Assembly (NCBI GenBank): GCA_934675625.1
Contig: CAKURH010000003.1
Coordinates: 1 to 64,000 of the forward strand
DNA length: 64,000 bases
Source: an uncultured Kiritimatiellota bacterium
GTDB lineage: Bacteria > Verrucomicrobiota > Kiritimatiellia > RFP12 > UBA1067
Reading direction: 5' to 3'
The notes beneath the pieces are model-generated. The model saw nothing but the letters and a program-made list of their open reading frames with translations, did no database searches and was not told the DNA's origin. Shown here piece by piece: positions 50,331 through 58,993 of this stretch. How positions within the stretch are numbered: position 1 is the stretch's first letter; each line of letters begins with the position of its first letter. The position numbers and the translations under genes were made by a program.

Positions 50331-52361
50331 TTAAAACCAGATCGAGAAGAGGTCGCCGCCCTCGCTGCACGGCACGTCCGTCCCGCTCGCGAAGTCGCAG
50401 ACCTTCGCCCGAATCGTCCGCGCACCCGGCTTCGTCAGCTCCAGATTCCAACGGCCCCACACGAGGCCGTCCGACGGGCGCGGCGTCAGCGTCGCGCGGT
50501 AGCCCTTGCCGTTCACGGTGAACGCTTCGCCAATCTCCTCGCGCGTGGCGCCGGCGAGCCGCGACTTCGCCAGAACCAGCGGCCCCCACATCACCACGGC
50601 GGCCGGTGTCGTCCGATAGCCGTCCGTAAGATCGCGGTTCACGAGGGGGCTTCCGTGGTCGGGATAGCGGCGGAAGGCCCAGTTCTTCCGGTCTTGCCCG
50701 TTCAGCTCCGGCACCGTCGCCAGCCGGTCGACGACGCGCGCGTTCATGTCGAACGAAAGCGCGTAGACCTGCGCCGCGCGGACGTCCTCCGCGCCGATTG
50801 CCGCCACCTGCTCCACATTCATCTGCGGACACCACGCCGGCTTTCGGAACGCGACCTTCGCGGACGGATCCGACACCCGAACCGTCACGACGCCCTCGAC
50901 CGGGTAGTTGCCCGCAATCGTGAACGTGACGTCCTCGAACGTGACCGTCGCGTCCTGATAGAGGTTCACGTGGAAGACGCCCGTCCGGTCACGCGTGACC
51001 GTCACTTCCGCAATGTCCATGAACGTGCGCGGCAGGTTGTTCACGCAGCACTGGTTGTAGGCGTAGCCGCACTGGCGCTGCTCCGTGTGACGACCGTGGC
51101 CGCGCAGGAAGAACGGGCCGAAGGCGCCGTCGCGCCAGATGCCGGCGAGGAAGCCGTTCAGGTAGGCCGCCTCGACCGAATCAAGGTGCTTCTCGTCGCC
51201 CGTCACAAGAAAGAGGTCGACGTTCAGGCGAATCCAGTGGATGACGTCGCAGACCTCGTTCAGGGCGTTGCAATACTGCGGCGCACCGATGAGCTTGTCG
51301 CCGTAGCCCACGGCGCCGAGCGGATTGGCGTCCGTCTGCGCGAGGTTGTCGCGCACGCGGCGCGCCGTCTCAAGGCAGCGCGTCTCGCCCGTCACACGAT
51401 AGTATTCGAGAAGCCCGTCCACGCAGCTCAGGAACTCGTAGGTCTTCGCCCAGCGCTCGGGCTTCGGATACCACGTGTGGAGCGGCTGATCCTTGGACGC
51501 ATTGCGGAAGAAGTTCGGGATCCGCCCGTCGTCGCGATCCCAGTCGGACAGAATCTCGGCGGCGTAGTCGAGGTATTTCCGGTTCCCGGTCTCCTCGTAG
51601 AGCAGGACGAGCGGCTTCAGAATTGACATCGAGGGAAGACCGCCCAGCGCCCCGGTGTCGCACAGGCGCAGCCCCAGACGGCGGAGCATGTCGATGAGCT
51701 GGTTCGCCTGACGCTCGACCGAGGCGAGAATCGCCCGGTCGCCCGTCGCCTTGTAGGCCCTGAGCAGGCCCCACAGGCAGTATTTGCGATTCCAGACGTT
51801 CCAAACGGTCTGCCAGCCGTAGACCTTTCGCGTCGCTTCGGGGTCCCTGATCGAGACGAGTTCCTTGTCCTTGTAAGAGCCGAGGTAGCCGTCGGGATCC
51901 TCCAGCGCGATCAGCCGATGACATTCCGCCGCAACAAACGCCTTGACGGACGGATCGTCCAGGTAGTCCGCGACGCGCGCGGCGCCCAGCATGAGCTTGC
52001 CCCAAAACTCGCCGCGCCAGACGCCGCCGTGCCCCAGCACGTCGTCGTCGCGTTCCTCGAACGCGCGCCGGGCCTCGCCGAAGACGTTCTTCTGCGCAAA
52101 CGCTGAGGTGACGCGCGCGTGGATGAGGGCGTCGAGCTTCTGACCCGGATAGCCCAAAAGTCTGACGTCCCGAAGCGGTGGCGTGCGCATCGCGTCCGGC
52201 ACCTCGCACAAGAGACGACCGTCGGCCGGCCCCGCAAGCCCGGCCTGAGCCAACCCGATCAGGGACAGGACGGCGAAGACCTTGCCCAACCCGACCACTC
52301 GAACCCGACCACGGGGGTCAGACACTTTTTCAGACGTATGTTTTTTCGTATGTTTTTTCAT
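50331..52361 (-). CDS. GH127-like beta-L-arabinofuranosidase, secreted
   Basis: A 676-residue enzyme with a signal segment (VFAVLSLIGLAQAGLAG) after a lysine-rich start and an (alpha/alpha)6 barrel. The zinc-thiolate site of GH127 (Glu338, Cys340, Cys417 nucleophile and Cys418 in HypBA1) appears as Glu369 and Cys371 in NEVCD and Cys438-Cys439 in YNQCCVNNLPR. Other family marks are GHGGVWRGEFWGKLML and the C-terminal beta-sandwich. GH127 cleaves beta-L-arabinofuranosides, and related enzymes take aceric acid or other unusual sugars, so the exact substrate is open. Its ATG overlaps the manA stop (ATGA). It is the last gene of the operon entering from the right edge. Confidence 0.83.
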   Translation of the reverse strand: MKKHTKKHTSEKVSDPRGRVRVVGLGKVFAVLSLIGLAQAGLAGPADGRLLCEVPDAMRTPPLRDVRLLGYPGQKLDALIHARVTSAFAQKNVFGEARRAFEERDDDVLGHGGVWRGEFWGKLMLGAARVADYLDDPSVKAFVAAECHRLIALEDPDGYLGSYKDKELVSIRDPEATRKVYGWQTVWNVWNRKYCLWGLLRAYKATGDRAILASVERQANQLIDMLRRLGLRLCDTGALGGLPSMSILKPLVLLYEETGNRKYLDYAAEILSDWDRDDGRIPNFFRNASKDQPLHTWYPKPERWAKTYEFLSCVDGLLEYYRVTGETRCLETARRVRDNLAQTDANPLGAVGYGDKLIGAPQYCNALNEVCDVIHWIRLNVDLFLVTGDEKHLDSVEAAYLNGFLAGIWRDGAFGPFFLRGHGRHTEQRQCGYAYNQCCVNNLPRTFMDIAEVTVTRDRTGVFHVNLYQDATVTFEDVTFTIAGNYPVEGVVTVRVSDPSAKVAFRKPAWCPQMNVEQVAAIGAEDVRAAQVYALSFDMNARVVDRLATVPELNGQDRKNWAFRRYPDHGSPLVNRDLTDGYRTTPAAVVMWGPLVLAKSRLAGATREEIGEAFTVNGKGYRATLTPRPSDGLVWGRWNLELTKPGARTIRAKVCDFASGTDVPCSEGGDLFSIWF

Positions 52362-53443
52362 CGTTTTAATGGTGGACGGGCGAGGAAGAGCGCGAGCGGC
52401 GCTTCGGCCCTGATTCGGAATGCCCCGCAGGCGGCGGGGACGAAAAACTGGTCTCCGGGGCCGATCGGCGCCACACCGGCGGCCGTCTCCAGCGCGCCGC
52501 GCCCCGACAGCACGAAGAGCCCGCAGAACGTCCCGTCCGCCGCCGGGAACGGCATCGCACCCGTGACGTCCAGCCGCTCCAGCGCGAAGCACGGCGTCGT
52601 GCGCGGCCCGACGAGCTCCGTCCGGCAAAATCCGTCGCCCGCTTCCATGACGCGCGGCGCCACCCGCTGTCGCGCGCGCGTCTCGGCCTCGTTCCGTCCG
52701 TCGTAGTGGAAGCACGTGAACATGCTGTCGAACCCGACGCCATAGTGGCACGCCGCATCGGAAATGCGGAATCCCTGCGGCGTCACCTTCTCCGTGCGGA
52801 ACGTGTAGTCGGTCGGCTCCTGAATCTCGACGAGAAGGCAACCCGCGCCGATGGCGTGCGGCGTGCCGCCCTCGATGAGGAACGTGTCGCCCGGCGCGAC
52901 CTCGATGCGGTTGAGCATCGCAAGCATGGCCGGGATGTCCTGCCGGTCGAAGACGTTGCGCCACGCCGCCGGCGTCACGCCCGGCCTGAAGCCCAGGTAG
53001 ACGCACGGTCGCGCGCCGCCGATTTCCCGTCCGCCGACGATGTGCCAACATTCGGTCTTGCCGAACGGCGAGCCGAAGAGCCGTTGCGCCGCCGCGCGGT
53101 CGGGGTGGACCTGCACGCCGAGGCGCTCGGCCGCGTCGATGAGCTTGACGAGCACGGCGGGGGTCTGTCCCCACGTCGCGACGTGCGCCGCGCCGAGCAG
53201 TTCGACCGGATGCGCAGCCAGCGCGGCCTTCAGCGTGAGGTCTGTCCCCGCGACGCGGCAAAGTCCCTCGACGATCTCCTCGCGCCCCGGGTTGACGGCG
53301 CGGACGGCGGAGCAGATCCACTCCTCCGGGAAGTGCGTGTCGGCGGCTGGCGTGACGCCGTGCAGCTCGTCGAGGAACCTGCCGCCGAGATACGTCCGCC
53401 ACGCACGCGCGGACGTGAGCCGGATGGGCGCGTCAAACCTCAT
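52358..53443 (-). CDS. manA: Mannose-6-phosphate isomerase, type I
   Basis: A 361-residue zinc enzyme interconverting mannose-6-phosphate and fructose-6-phosphate. The N-terminal cupin has EEWICSAVRAVNPG and the metal-binding LGVQVHPD and KTECWHIV; IEGGTPHAIGAGCLLVEIQEPTDYTFR is the family's central signature. The C-terminal cupin (LSGRGALETAAGVAPIGPGDQFFVPA) has lost obvious metal ligands, as usual. ATG 53443 overlaps the glycyl radical enzyme stop, and the gene's own stop overlaps the GH127 start. In this operon it could channel mannose or a mannose-like product to glycolysis; a phosphomannomutase in split form is present elsewhere in the window. Confidence 0.9.
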   Translation of the reverse strand: MRFDAPIRLTSARAWRTYLGGRFLDELHGVTPAADTHFPEEWICSAVRAVNPGREEIVEGLCRVAGTDLTLKAALAAHPVELLGAAHVATWGQTPAVLVKLIDAAERLGVQVHPDRAAAQRLFGSPFGKTECWHIVGGREIGGARPCVYLGFRPGVTPAAWRNVFDRQDIPAMLAMLNRIEVAPGDTFLIEGGTPHAIGAGCLLVEIQEPTDYTFRTEKVTPQGFRISDAACHYGVGFDSMFTCFHYDGRNEAETRARQRVAPRVMEAGDGFCRTELVGPRTTPCFALERLDVTGAMPFPAADGTFCGLFVLSGRGALETAAGVAPIGPGDQFFVPAACGAFRIRAEAPLALFLARPPLKR

Positions 53444-55662
53444 GCCGCCGTCGCCTCCGGGTTGACGCTCCGCACGCGGTCGACCACCAGCTTGCGGAAC
53501 TTCGGCGAGAGCATCGCGAAGAACGCCGTGAACCCCGTCACGCGCACGACGAGGTCCGGATATTTCGCGGGATCCCTGTCCGCGTCGAGGATCTTCTGCG
53601 CGTCGACGATGTTGACGTTGAGGAGCGTGTTGCCGGTCGCGAGGATGGCGCGAACCATCGCGCACATCTTGTCGAGGCCCTCCGCGTCGTTCGCGACCAT
53701 CGGGTCGACCTCCAGCTGCACCGGCGCCGTGTTGCCGTAGCCGGGCTGGATCGCCGCGATGGAATTGCACATCGCCGAGACCGCGCCGTCGTGCCGAAAG
53801 CCGCCGTTCGGGTTCGCGCCGTGGTTGATCGGCTCGCCCGCCTTGCGTCCGTTCGGCGTCGCCTTCAGCCGCGCGCCGAGCAGGATCGTGTTCGACCACG
53901 AGAAGAAGCCCGGAATGAAGTTGACGTGACGATAATCGTCCGCATGCTGCCGCACGAGGTCGCGCACAAGCGCCGTCCACAGCTTCGAGACGCGGACGGC
54001 CCAGGCGTCGCCGCGCGTCTCGCCCCCGCCGTAGCGTTCGGAGTGGCTGAGAAGCTGCCGGACGCGCTCGCCCTCGACGCCCGCGAAGTCCGCGTCGAGC
54101 CACCGCTTCAGTTCCGCATACGAGAGGCGCTTCTCGCGGTCGCAGCGCTGTTCGAGCGCGGCGAAGCTGTCCGCGACGACCGCGAGCCCCGCGCCGTCCA
54201 CGCAGATGTTGTAGTAGCTCGCGCCGCCGTCCGTGATGTTGACGCCCTTCTCGACGAGGCCGTGCTGCATCAGGTTGAGGATCAGCTCGGGCTGGCTTTC
54301 CGTCTGGTAGTTGAGATGGTGGATGATGCCCCGCCCGGTCGCGTCGACGGCGACCTTGAGGTGACGTCCGTAGATCTCCCAGAGCGCCTCCGCCGACTTC
54401 GCGCCGTCGGATGCCATCAACTCGTCCCACGCGACCTCGAACACTTTCGCGAGGTTGACCTTCACGGTGTCGTTCATCGTGTACTCGCGTCCGGGGATGC
54501 ACATCCAGTGACATCCGGCGGCGACGCGGCGACGCGCGAGCTCCTTCGGGTAGCCGCAGCGCATGAAGCCCTCCATGAGCGCTTTGTCCGAGGAGTAGCG
54601 CGGCCAGCCCTGCCGGTTGCGGAAGAGACATTCGACCGACTTGCGGAAGAAGACGGGGTCGAGCCGGTCATGCACGCGGATCGTCAGGTTCGTCGCGAGA
54701 TTGAGCCTGTCCGCCGCATCCAGCGCGAGGTAGCTGAGGTGGCACGTGCGGTCGTTGTCGTTCTCGTCCGGCCCGGCGAGCTGCCAGTAGCGGCTGTCCT
54801 GCAGGAAGAGGCACGCGAGGTAGAAGACGGCCTCGTCGTCCGTCAGGCGTCCGGCGGCGACGTCGCGTTCGTAGTAGGGATTGAACAGATCCTCCAGCTG
54901 TCCGCCCGCACTGCCCCGGTTGTAGGTGCGCGAGAGCATCGAGAACCAGCAGCTCCACTGAATCGCCTCGCGGAACGTCTGCGGCGGCTCGGTCGCGAGC
55001 CGCAGGTCAATCTCGCCCATCGTGCGCAGGTTCGCGGCGAGCTGCGCGTTGCGCTCCGTCCGCGCCAGCGCAAGGATCTCCTCGCCCGCGCGGCGGATGA
55101 ACGCGCTGACATGCTCGACGACGGTAATCTCCGCGTCGTAGAATGCGTGGTGCGTCGCGTCGTGCCGCGCGCGACAGTCCTTCAGCTCCTTCAGCACGCC
55201 GCCCCAGCCCTTCGCGAGCCCGATCTGCAGGTCGGGCGTGAAGTGGTGGCAGTTGTCGATGCCGGAGATGACCTGGTAGCGGTCGAAGACCGCCTGAAGG
55301 TCGGGGTAGGCGTAGGCGGGGTTCCACTTGCACATCGGCGGGCGCAGCCGCTCCAGGAAGAGGAAGCCCTTCGCCGCGAAAGCGTCGAGCGCGTCCACGT
55401 AGATCGGGTGCTGGTCGAGGAGCGCGCAGTAGTTCTCGCACCACGCCTCGTAGCCGTAGATGGAGCCGTTCGGGTGGTTCGGCTTCAGCTTGTAGCGGAA
55501 GACGTCCTGCTCGATGAGGCCGTAGTCGTCCTCGTCGGCGCCGCCGGCCTTCGCCTTCTCGGCGGTCTGCGCGACCTTGCGCGCCCGCAGGAGCGCAATG
55601 CGCTCGTCGTAGGTGAACGTGCGGTCGGCCGGAAACTCGTTGACGAACTGGATCTTGCTCAT
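53440..55662 (-). CDS. Glycyl radical enzyme of unassigned class (PFL/eliminase fold, GCHW active site)
   Basis: A 740-residue enzyme with the ten-stranded PFL-type barrel. The radical glycine is Gly710 in VVRVTGFTAFF near the C-terminus (the usual motif is RVxGY; here F). The active-site cysteine loop reads AAGCHWMCIPGREYTMND (Cys384, a second Cys388). Eliminases such as choline, glycerol, propanediol and hydroxyproline enzymes have GCxE, where Glu is the base; pyruvate formate-lyase has two adjacent cysteines; here neither applies. GGQLEDLFNPYYERDVAAG and PNGRKAGEPINHG are family landmarks. ATG 55662 follows AAGGTGGGG; GTG 55671 is possible. It follows its activase directly and overlaps manA. 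The reaction is unknown and requires anoxic conditions. Confidence 0.85.
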   Translation of the reverse strand: MSKIQFVNEFPADRTFTYDERIALLRARKVAQTAEKAKAGGADEDDYGLIEQDVFRYKLKPNHPNGSIYGYEAWCENYCALLDQHPIYVDALDAFAAKGFLFLERLRPPMCKWNPAYAYPDLQAVFDRYQVISGIDNCHHFTPDLQIGLAKGWGGVLKELKDCRARHDATHHAFYDAEITVVEHVSAFIRRAGEEILALARTERNAQLAANLRTMGEIDLRLATEPPQTFREAIQWSCWFSMLSRTYNRGSAGGQLEDLFNPYYERDVAAGRLTDDEAVFYLACLFLQDSRYWQLAGPDENDNDRTCHLSYLALDAADRLNLATNLTIRVHDRLDPVFFRKSVECLFRNRQGWPRYSSDKALMEGFMRCGYPKELARRRVAAGCHWMCIPGREYTMNDTVKVNLAKVFEVAWDELMASDGAKSAEALWEIYGRHLKVAVDATGRGIIHHLNYQTESQPELILNLMQHGLVEKGVNITDGGASYYNICVDGAGLAVVADSFAALEQRCDREKRLSYAELKRWLDADFAGVEGERVRQLLSHSERYGGGETRGDAWAVRVSKLWTALVRDLVRQHADDYRHVNFIPGFFSWSNTILLGARLKATPNGRKAGEPINHGANPNGGFRHDGAVSAMCNSIAAIQPGYGNTAPVQLEVDPMVANDAEGLDKMCAMVRAILATGNTLLNVNIVDAQKILDADRDPAKYPDLVVRVTGFTAFFAMLSPKFRKLVVDRVRSVNPEATAA

Positions 55663-55667
55663 GGCCG

Positions 55668-56483
55668 TCACCCCACCTTGACCGTCAGGCCCTTGACGTC
55701 CGCGAGTGCCGCGCGGATCTCGGCGAGCCTCGCCTCCGGGAACGGCTTCGCGTCCGCAAAGGCGTCCGCGACGCCCAGCGCCGCGCGCTTCGCGCCGCCG
55801 AGCGGATTGAAGTTCAGAACCTCATAGCGGACGATGTTTTCCATCTTCGAGATGTACTCGGCGATCGCGTGCAGGTTCTCGATGTCGTCCGTCACGCCCG
55901 GCACGAGAGGCGTGCGCACGACCATCGGGATGCCGAGGCGGGACGTGCGCCCGATCGAGTTGAAGACCGTCGGGTTGTCGAGCCCCGTCTGCTCCTGATG
56001 CGGAATCGTCAGGTTCAGCTTCAGGTCGCACATGATGAAGTCCATCTTGCGGAGCATCGGCTCGATGACCTGCCAGGGCCGCGACATGTTCGTCTCGATC
56101 GCGACGGAGATTCCCTCGGCGTGGCAGGCGTCCGCGAGCGCGCACACGAATTCGGGGTGCAGCGATGGCTCCCCGCCCGAGACCGTCACGCCGCCGCCCG
56201 ACTCGGCGTAGTAGGCCCTGTCCTGCACGACCTCGCGCATCACCTCGGCGACGTCCATCTCGCGCGACGAGCGGACGCGCGCGCCGGCCGTGCAGCCCTC
56301 GGCACAGTGTCCGCAGCCGAGGCACTTTTCCCGGTAGAAGAGCTCGACCGGCTTCAGCGGAATCGTCTCCGGGTTGTGGCACCAGGGGCAGTGCATGTTG
56401 CAGCCCTGCAGGAAGACGGTCGTGCGGATGCCCGGCCCGTCCTGAAGCGAGAACCGCTGGATGTCCGTGACGTAGGCCTTCAT
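55668..56483 (-). CDS. Glycyl radical enzyme activase (radical SAM)
   Basis: A 271-residue radical SAM protein that installs the glycyl radical on the neighbouring enzyme. The start DIQRFSLQDGPGIRTTVFLQGC is the family signature, the SAM cluster motif is CNMHCPWC, and an extra [4Fe-4S] ferredoxin-like motif CLGCGHCAEGC follows. GGGVTVSGGEPSLHPEF and IETNMSRPWQV are typical. Only one ferredoxin motif is clear, where eliminase activases usually have two, so it is intermediate between PFL activase (none) and those. ATG 56483 overlaps the bicupin stop (ATGA); its own stop lies 6 bases before the ATG of the radical enzyme. Confidence 0.9.
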   Translation of the reverse strand: MKAYVTDIQRFSLQDGPGIRTTVFLQGCNMHCPWCHNPETIPLKPVELFYREKCLGCGHCAEGCTAGARVRSSREMDVAEVMREVVQDRAYYAESGGGVTVSGGEPSLHPEFVCALADACHAEGISVAIETNMSRPWQVIEPMLRKMDFIMCDLKLNLTIPHQEQTGLDNPTVFNSIGRTSRLGIPMVVRTPLVPGVTDDIENLHAIAEYISKMENIVRYEVLNFNPLGGAKRAALGVADAFADAKPFPEARLAEIRAALADVKGLTVKVG

Positions 56484-57262
56484 CGGCGCACCCCCTTCGC
56501 GTCGAAGGCGGCGTGCTGGCCCGTCGGGATGTGGGAGGCGTCCAGCCGCCGAAGCGCAAGCTCGTTGTCCGGGTAGAAGTCGATCCAGAGGTAGTGGCAG
56601 TGCTGGCCCGCGCGGATGTCGACGCCGTGGATCGACCCCAGCGGGATGTAGAGGAGCTCGTTGCCCTTCATCGGCGCCGCCTCGTAGTCGATCAGGACGT
56701 CCATCTCGTTCTCCTCGAAGCTGAAGAAGAACTGGTCGAGCATCGGATGGTCGTGGCTCTTCACGGCGTCGATGCCGTAGGTCTCGACCGAGCCGAGCGC
56801 GAAGCGCGGAATGCGCCGCTGGTCGACGCAGCTGCGGGAGATCGTCTTCGCGCTCTTGTTGCGGTCGCGATACTGCTTCGAGTTGCGATAGACCTGAATG
56901 AGCGGAAACTGCGTCTTGTAGTCGGCCGCGAGCCGGTCGTCCTCCCCTGCGCGCCGAAACCAGCGGATCTCCAGGATCTGCACGTCGGAAAGCGCCTCGA
57001 TGCGCACGGCCCGCTCCGGCGCGGGAACGAAGACGACGCGTTCGTGAAAGACGTATTCGTTGCCGTCCGTCGCGAAGCGCACGTCGCCCTTCAGGACGGT
57101 CAGCACATGGTGTCCGTCCATCGGGGCGAGTTCGAGCGCCGCGCCCGCGCGAATCGTGTGATGCCAGGGCGTCGCGCCCGGGATGCAACCGTCCAAGGCC
57201 TTCCGCGACTGGCTCTCCGTCGCCGAGAAGTCGAGGGCAACCTTCTGGATGTCGTATTTCAT
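56480..57262 (-). CDS. Bicupin protein, possible sugar-pathway enzyme or sensor
   Basis: A 260-residue protein of two cupin domains without a DNA-binding region. The first (about 25-110) contains PWHHTIRAGAALELAPMDGHH and LTVLKGDVRFATDGNEYVF. The second (about 150-250) has SHDHPMLDQFFFSF, with histidines suited to bind a metal, and IPLGSIHGVDIRAGQHCHYLW. The double-cupin layout recalls sugar isomerases of the KduI type and AraC-family sensor domains, but I cannot assign it to one family. It lies between the symporter and the activase with ATGA overlaps on both sides, so it is made with them and probably acts on the same imported compound. Confidence 0.75.
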   Translation of the reverse strand: MKYDIQKVALDFSATESQSRKALDGCIPGATPWHHTIRAGAALELAPMDGHHVLTVLKGDVRFATDGNEYVFHERVVFVPAPERAVRIEALSDVQILEIRWFRRAGEDDRLAADYKTQFPLIQVYRNSKQYRDRNKSAKTISRSCVDQRRIPRFALGSVETYGIDAVKSHDHPMLDQFFFSFEENEMDVLIDYEAAPMKGNELLYIPLGSIHGVDIRAGQHCHYLWIDFYPDNELALRRLDASHIPTGQHAAFDAKGVRR

Positions 57263-58989
57263 TTTCTCTTTTCGTTGTTCAGTTTCTTCAGGATGGGCCG
57301 CAGGGCGAGGCCCGACAGGGCCGCCACGGCCGTCAGCGCGCTCGCCGGGGCCGTCCGACCGTAAATCCACAGGCCGACGGCGAACATGAGCGCATAGACG
57401 CAGACGCACGCCACCGTCATCGCGAACAGGCCCCAGGCGATGTCATGCCGGTCGCCGCCGACCTTCGCGCGGAACGCCGCCCGCTTCGCCGCCTCGGTCG
57501 GCGGCGTCAGGAGCGTGACGGCGACCCACGCCGCCGTCGTGACCGCCATGACGACGAGGAGCCGCTGCCACGCGGCGAGCGCCGGCCCGCCGAGGTGCGG
57601 ATAGACGAGCTGCACGAAGACGGCCACGGCGAACGAGACGGCCATCGCCGTAATCTCGCTCCACGCGTTGATGCGCATCCAGAACCAGCGCAGGAGGTAG
57701 ATGAGGCCCGTGCCCGCGCCGATCTGGAGAATGAGGTTGAAGACCGCGCCCGCCGAAACGAGGTAGGGCGCGAGGACGCTGGAGAGGATCATGAGGACGA
57801 CCGCCGAGACGCGCCCGACGTGGATGAGCTCGCGCTCGGACGCCGCCGGGCGGACGAACCGCTTCCAGAAGTCGTTCGCGAGGTAGTTCGAGCCCATCGA
57901 CAGGTGCGCCGCGACCGTCGAGAACAGCGCGCCCATCATCGCCGCCGCGACGACGCCCAGCCAGCCGTTCGGCACGAACGTCAGCATGGCCGGATAGGCG
58001 AGGTCGCCCTTCACGAGCGACGGGTCGACGTGCGGGAACGCCCGCTGGAGCGAGGCGAGGTCGGGGAAGACGATGAGCGAGGCGAACGCCGTCAGGTACC
58101 ACGGCCAGGGGCGGATCGCGTAGTTCACGACCTGGTAGAGCATCGAGCCCGCGATGCAGTGGCCCTCGCTCTTCGCCGAGAGCATGCGCTGGACGATGTA
58201 TCCGCCGCCGCCCGGCTCGCTGCCCGGATACCAGACGTTCCACCACTGGATCGCGACCGGGATCACGAACACGGCGACGAACGTGTCCGTGTCGTCGAGG
58301 GACGGGAAGAACGAGAGGTGCGCCTGCACGGACGGGTTCGCCATCATCTGCGCGAAGCCGCCGACCTCCGGCAGGGCCAGCGCATAGTGCAGCCCGACGA
58401 ACGCGCCGACCAGGATGACAAGGAAGAGAACGAAGTCCGTGTAGATCGCGCCGCGAAACCCGCCGAGCGCCGAATAGGCGATCGAGGCGACCGACGTGAC
58501 GACCAGCACCGTCGTCTGGCTGACGCCGAAGAGCGTCTGCCCGATCTTGATCGCCGCGAGCATGCAGAGCGCCGTCGTGATCACGTTGAAGACGAGGCCG
58601 AGGTAGACGGCCCGGAACGCGCGCAGGAACGCCGCCGGCCTGCCGGAGTAGCGCAGCTCGTAGAATTCGACGTCGCTCTGCGCGCCCGACCGCACCCAGA
58701 GCTTCGCGTAGACGAAGACCGTCAGCATGCCCGTGAGGAGGAACGCCCACCACTTCCAGTTCTCGCCGAGCGACGAGTTGCGGATGAACTCGGTGAACAT
58801 GTTCGCCGAGTTCGAGGAGGTCGACGCCGCGCACATCGAGACGCCGATGAGCCACCAGGGCATCGACCGCCCCGAGAGGAAGAAGTCCTTCGCGTCGCGG
58901 CCCGCCTTGCGCGAACACGCGAAGGCGATACCGAAGAGGACGGCGAAGAAGCCGAGGATGACGAGACCGTCGACGAGATTCAGGCGCAT
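57259..58989 (-). CDS. Sodium:solute symporter (SSS family), sugar-type
   Basis: A 576-residue membrane protein with about 14 hydrophobic segments. Family marks are DFFLSGRSMPWWLIGVSMCAAS in the first helices, TSSNSANMFTEF near helix 2 and a cytoplasmic GRVSAVVLM stretch. Helices carry W/Y-rich segments (WWNVWYPGSEPGGGGYIVQRML), as in glucose and galactose symporters of the group. The substrate is unknown but the operon suggests a saccharide freed by the exported DUF5696-like proteins. It overlaps the bicupin start and lies just four bases after the stop of the DUF5696-like gene upstream. Confidence 0.9.
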   Translation of the reverse strand: MRLNLVDGLVILGFFAVLFGIAFACSRKAGRDAKDFFLSGRSMPWWLIGVSMCAASTSSNSANMFTEFIRNSSLGENWKWWAFLLTGMLTVFVYAKLWVRSGAQSDVEFYELRYSGRPAAFLRAFRAVYLGLVFNVITTALCMLAAIKIGQTLFGVSQTTVLVVTSVASIAYSALGGFRGAIYTDFVLFLVILVGAFVGLHYALALPEVGGFAQMMANPSVQAHLSFFPSLDDTDTFVAVFVIPVAIQWWNVWYPGSEPGGGGYIVQRMLSAKSEGHCIAGSMLYQVVNYAIRPWPWYLTAFASLIVFPDLASLQRAFPHVDPSLVKGDLAYPAMLTFVPNGWLGVVAAAMMGALFSTVAAHLSMGSNYLANDFWKRFVRPAASERELIHVGRVSAVVLMILSSVLAPYLVSAGAVFNLILQIGAGTGLIYLLRWFWMRINAWSEITAMAVSFAVAVFVQLVYPHLGGPALAAWQRLLVVMAVTTAAWVAVTLLTPPTEAAKRAAFRAKVGGDRHDIAWGLFAMTVACVCVYALMFAVGLWIYGRTAPASALTAVAALSGLALRPILKKLNNEKRK

Positions 58990-58993
58990 GCGG

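Noticed and set aside
52362..53402. N-terminal extension of GH127 over manA
   Set aside because: No motifs, arginine-rich, and overlaps a well-supported gene; the ATGA junction at 52361 gives the real start.
56484..57188. N-terminal extension of the activase over the bicupin
   Set aside because: The activase signature begins exactly at 56483 and the upstream frame is non-coding text across the bicupin.
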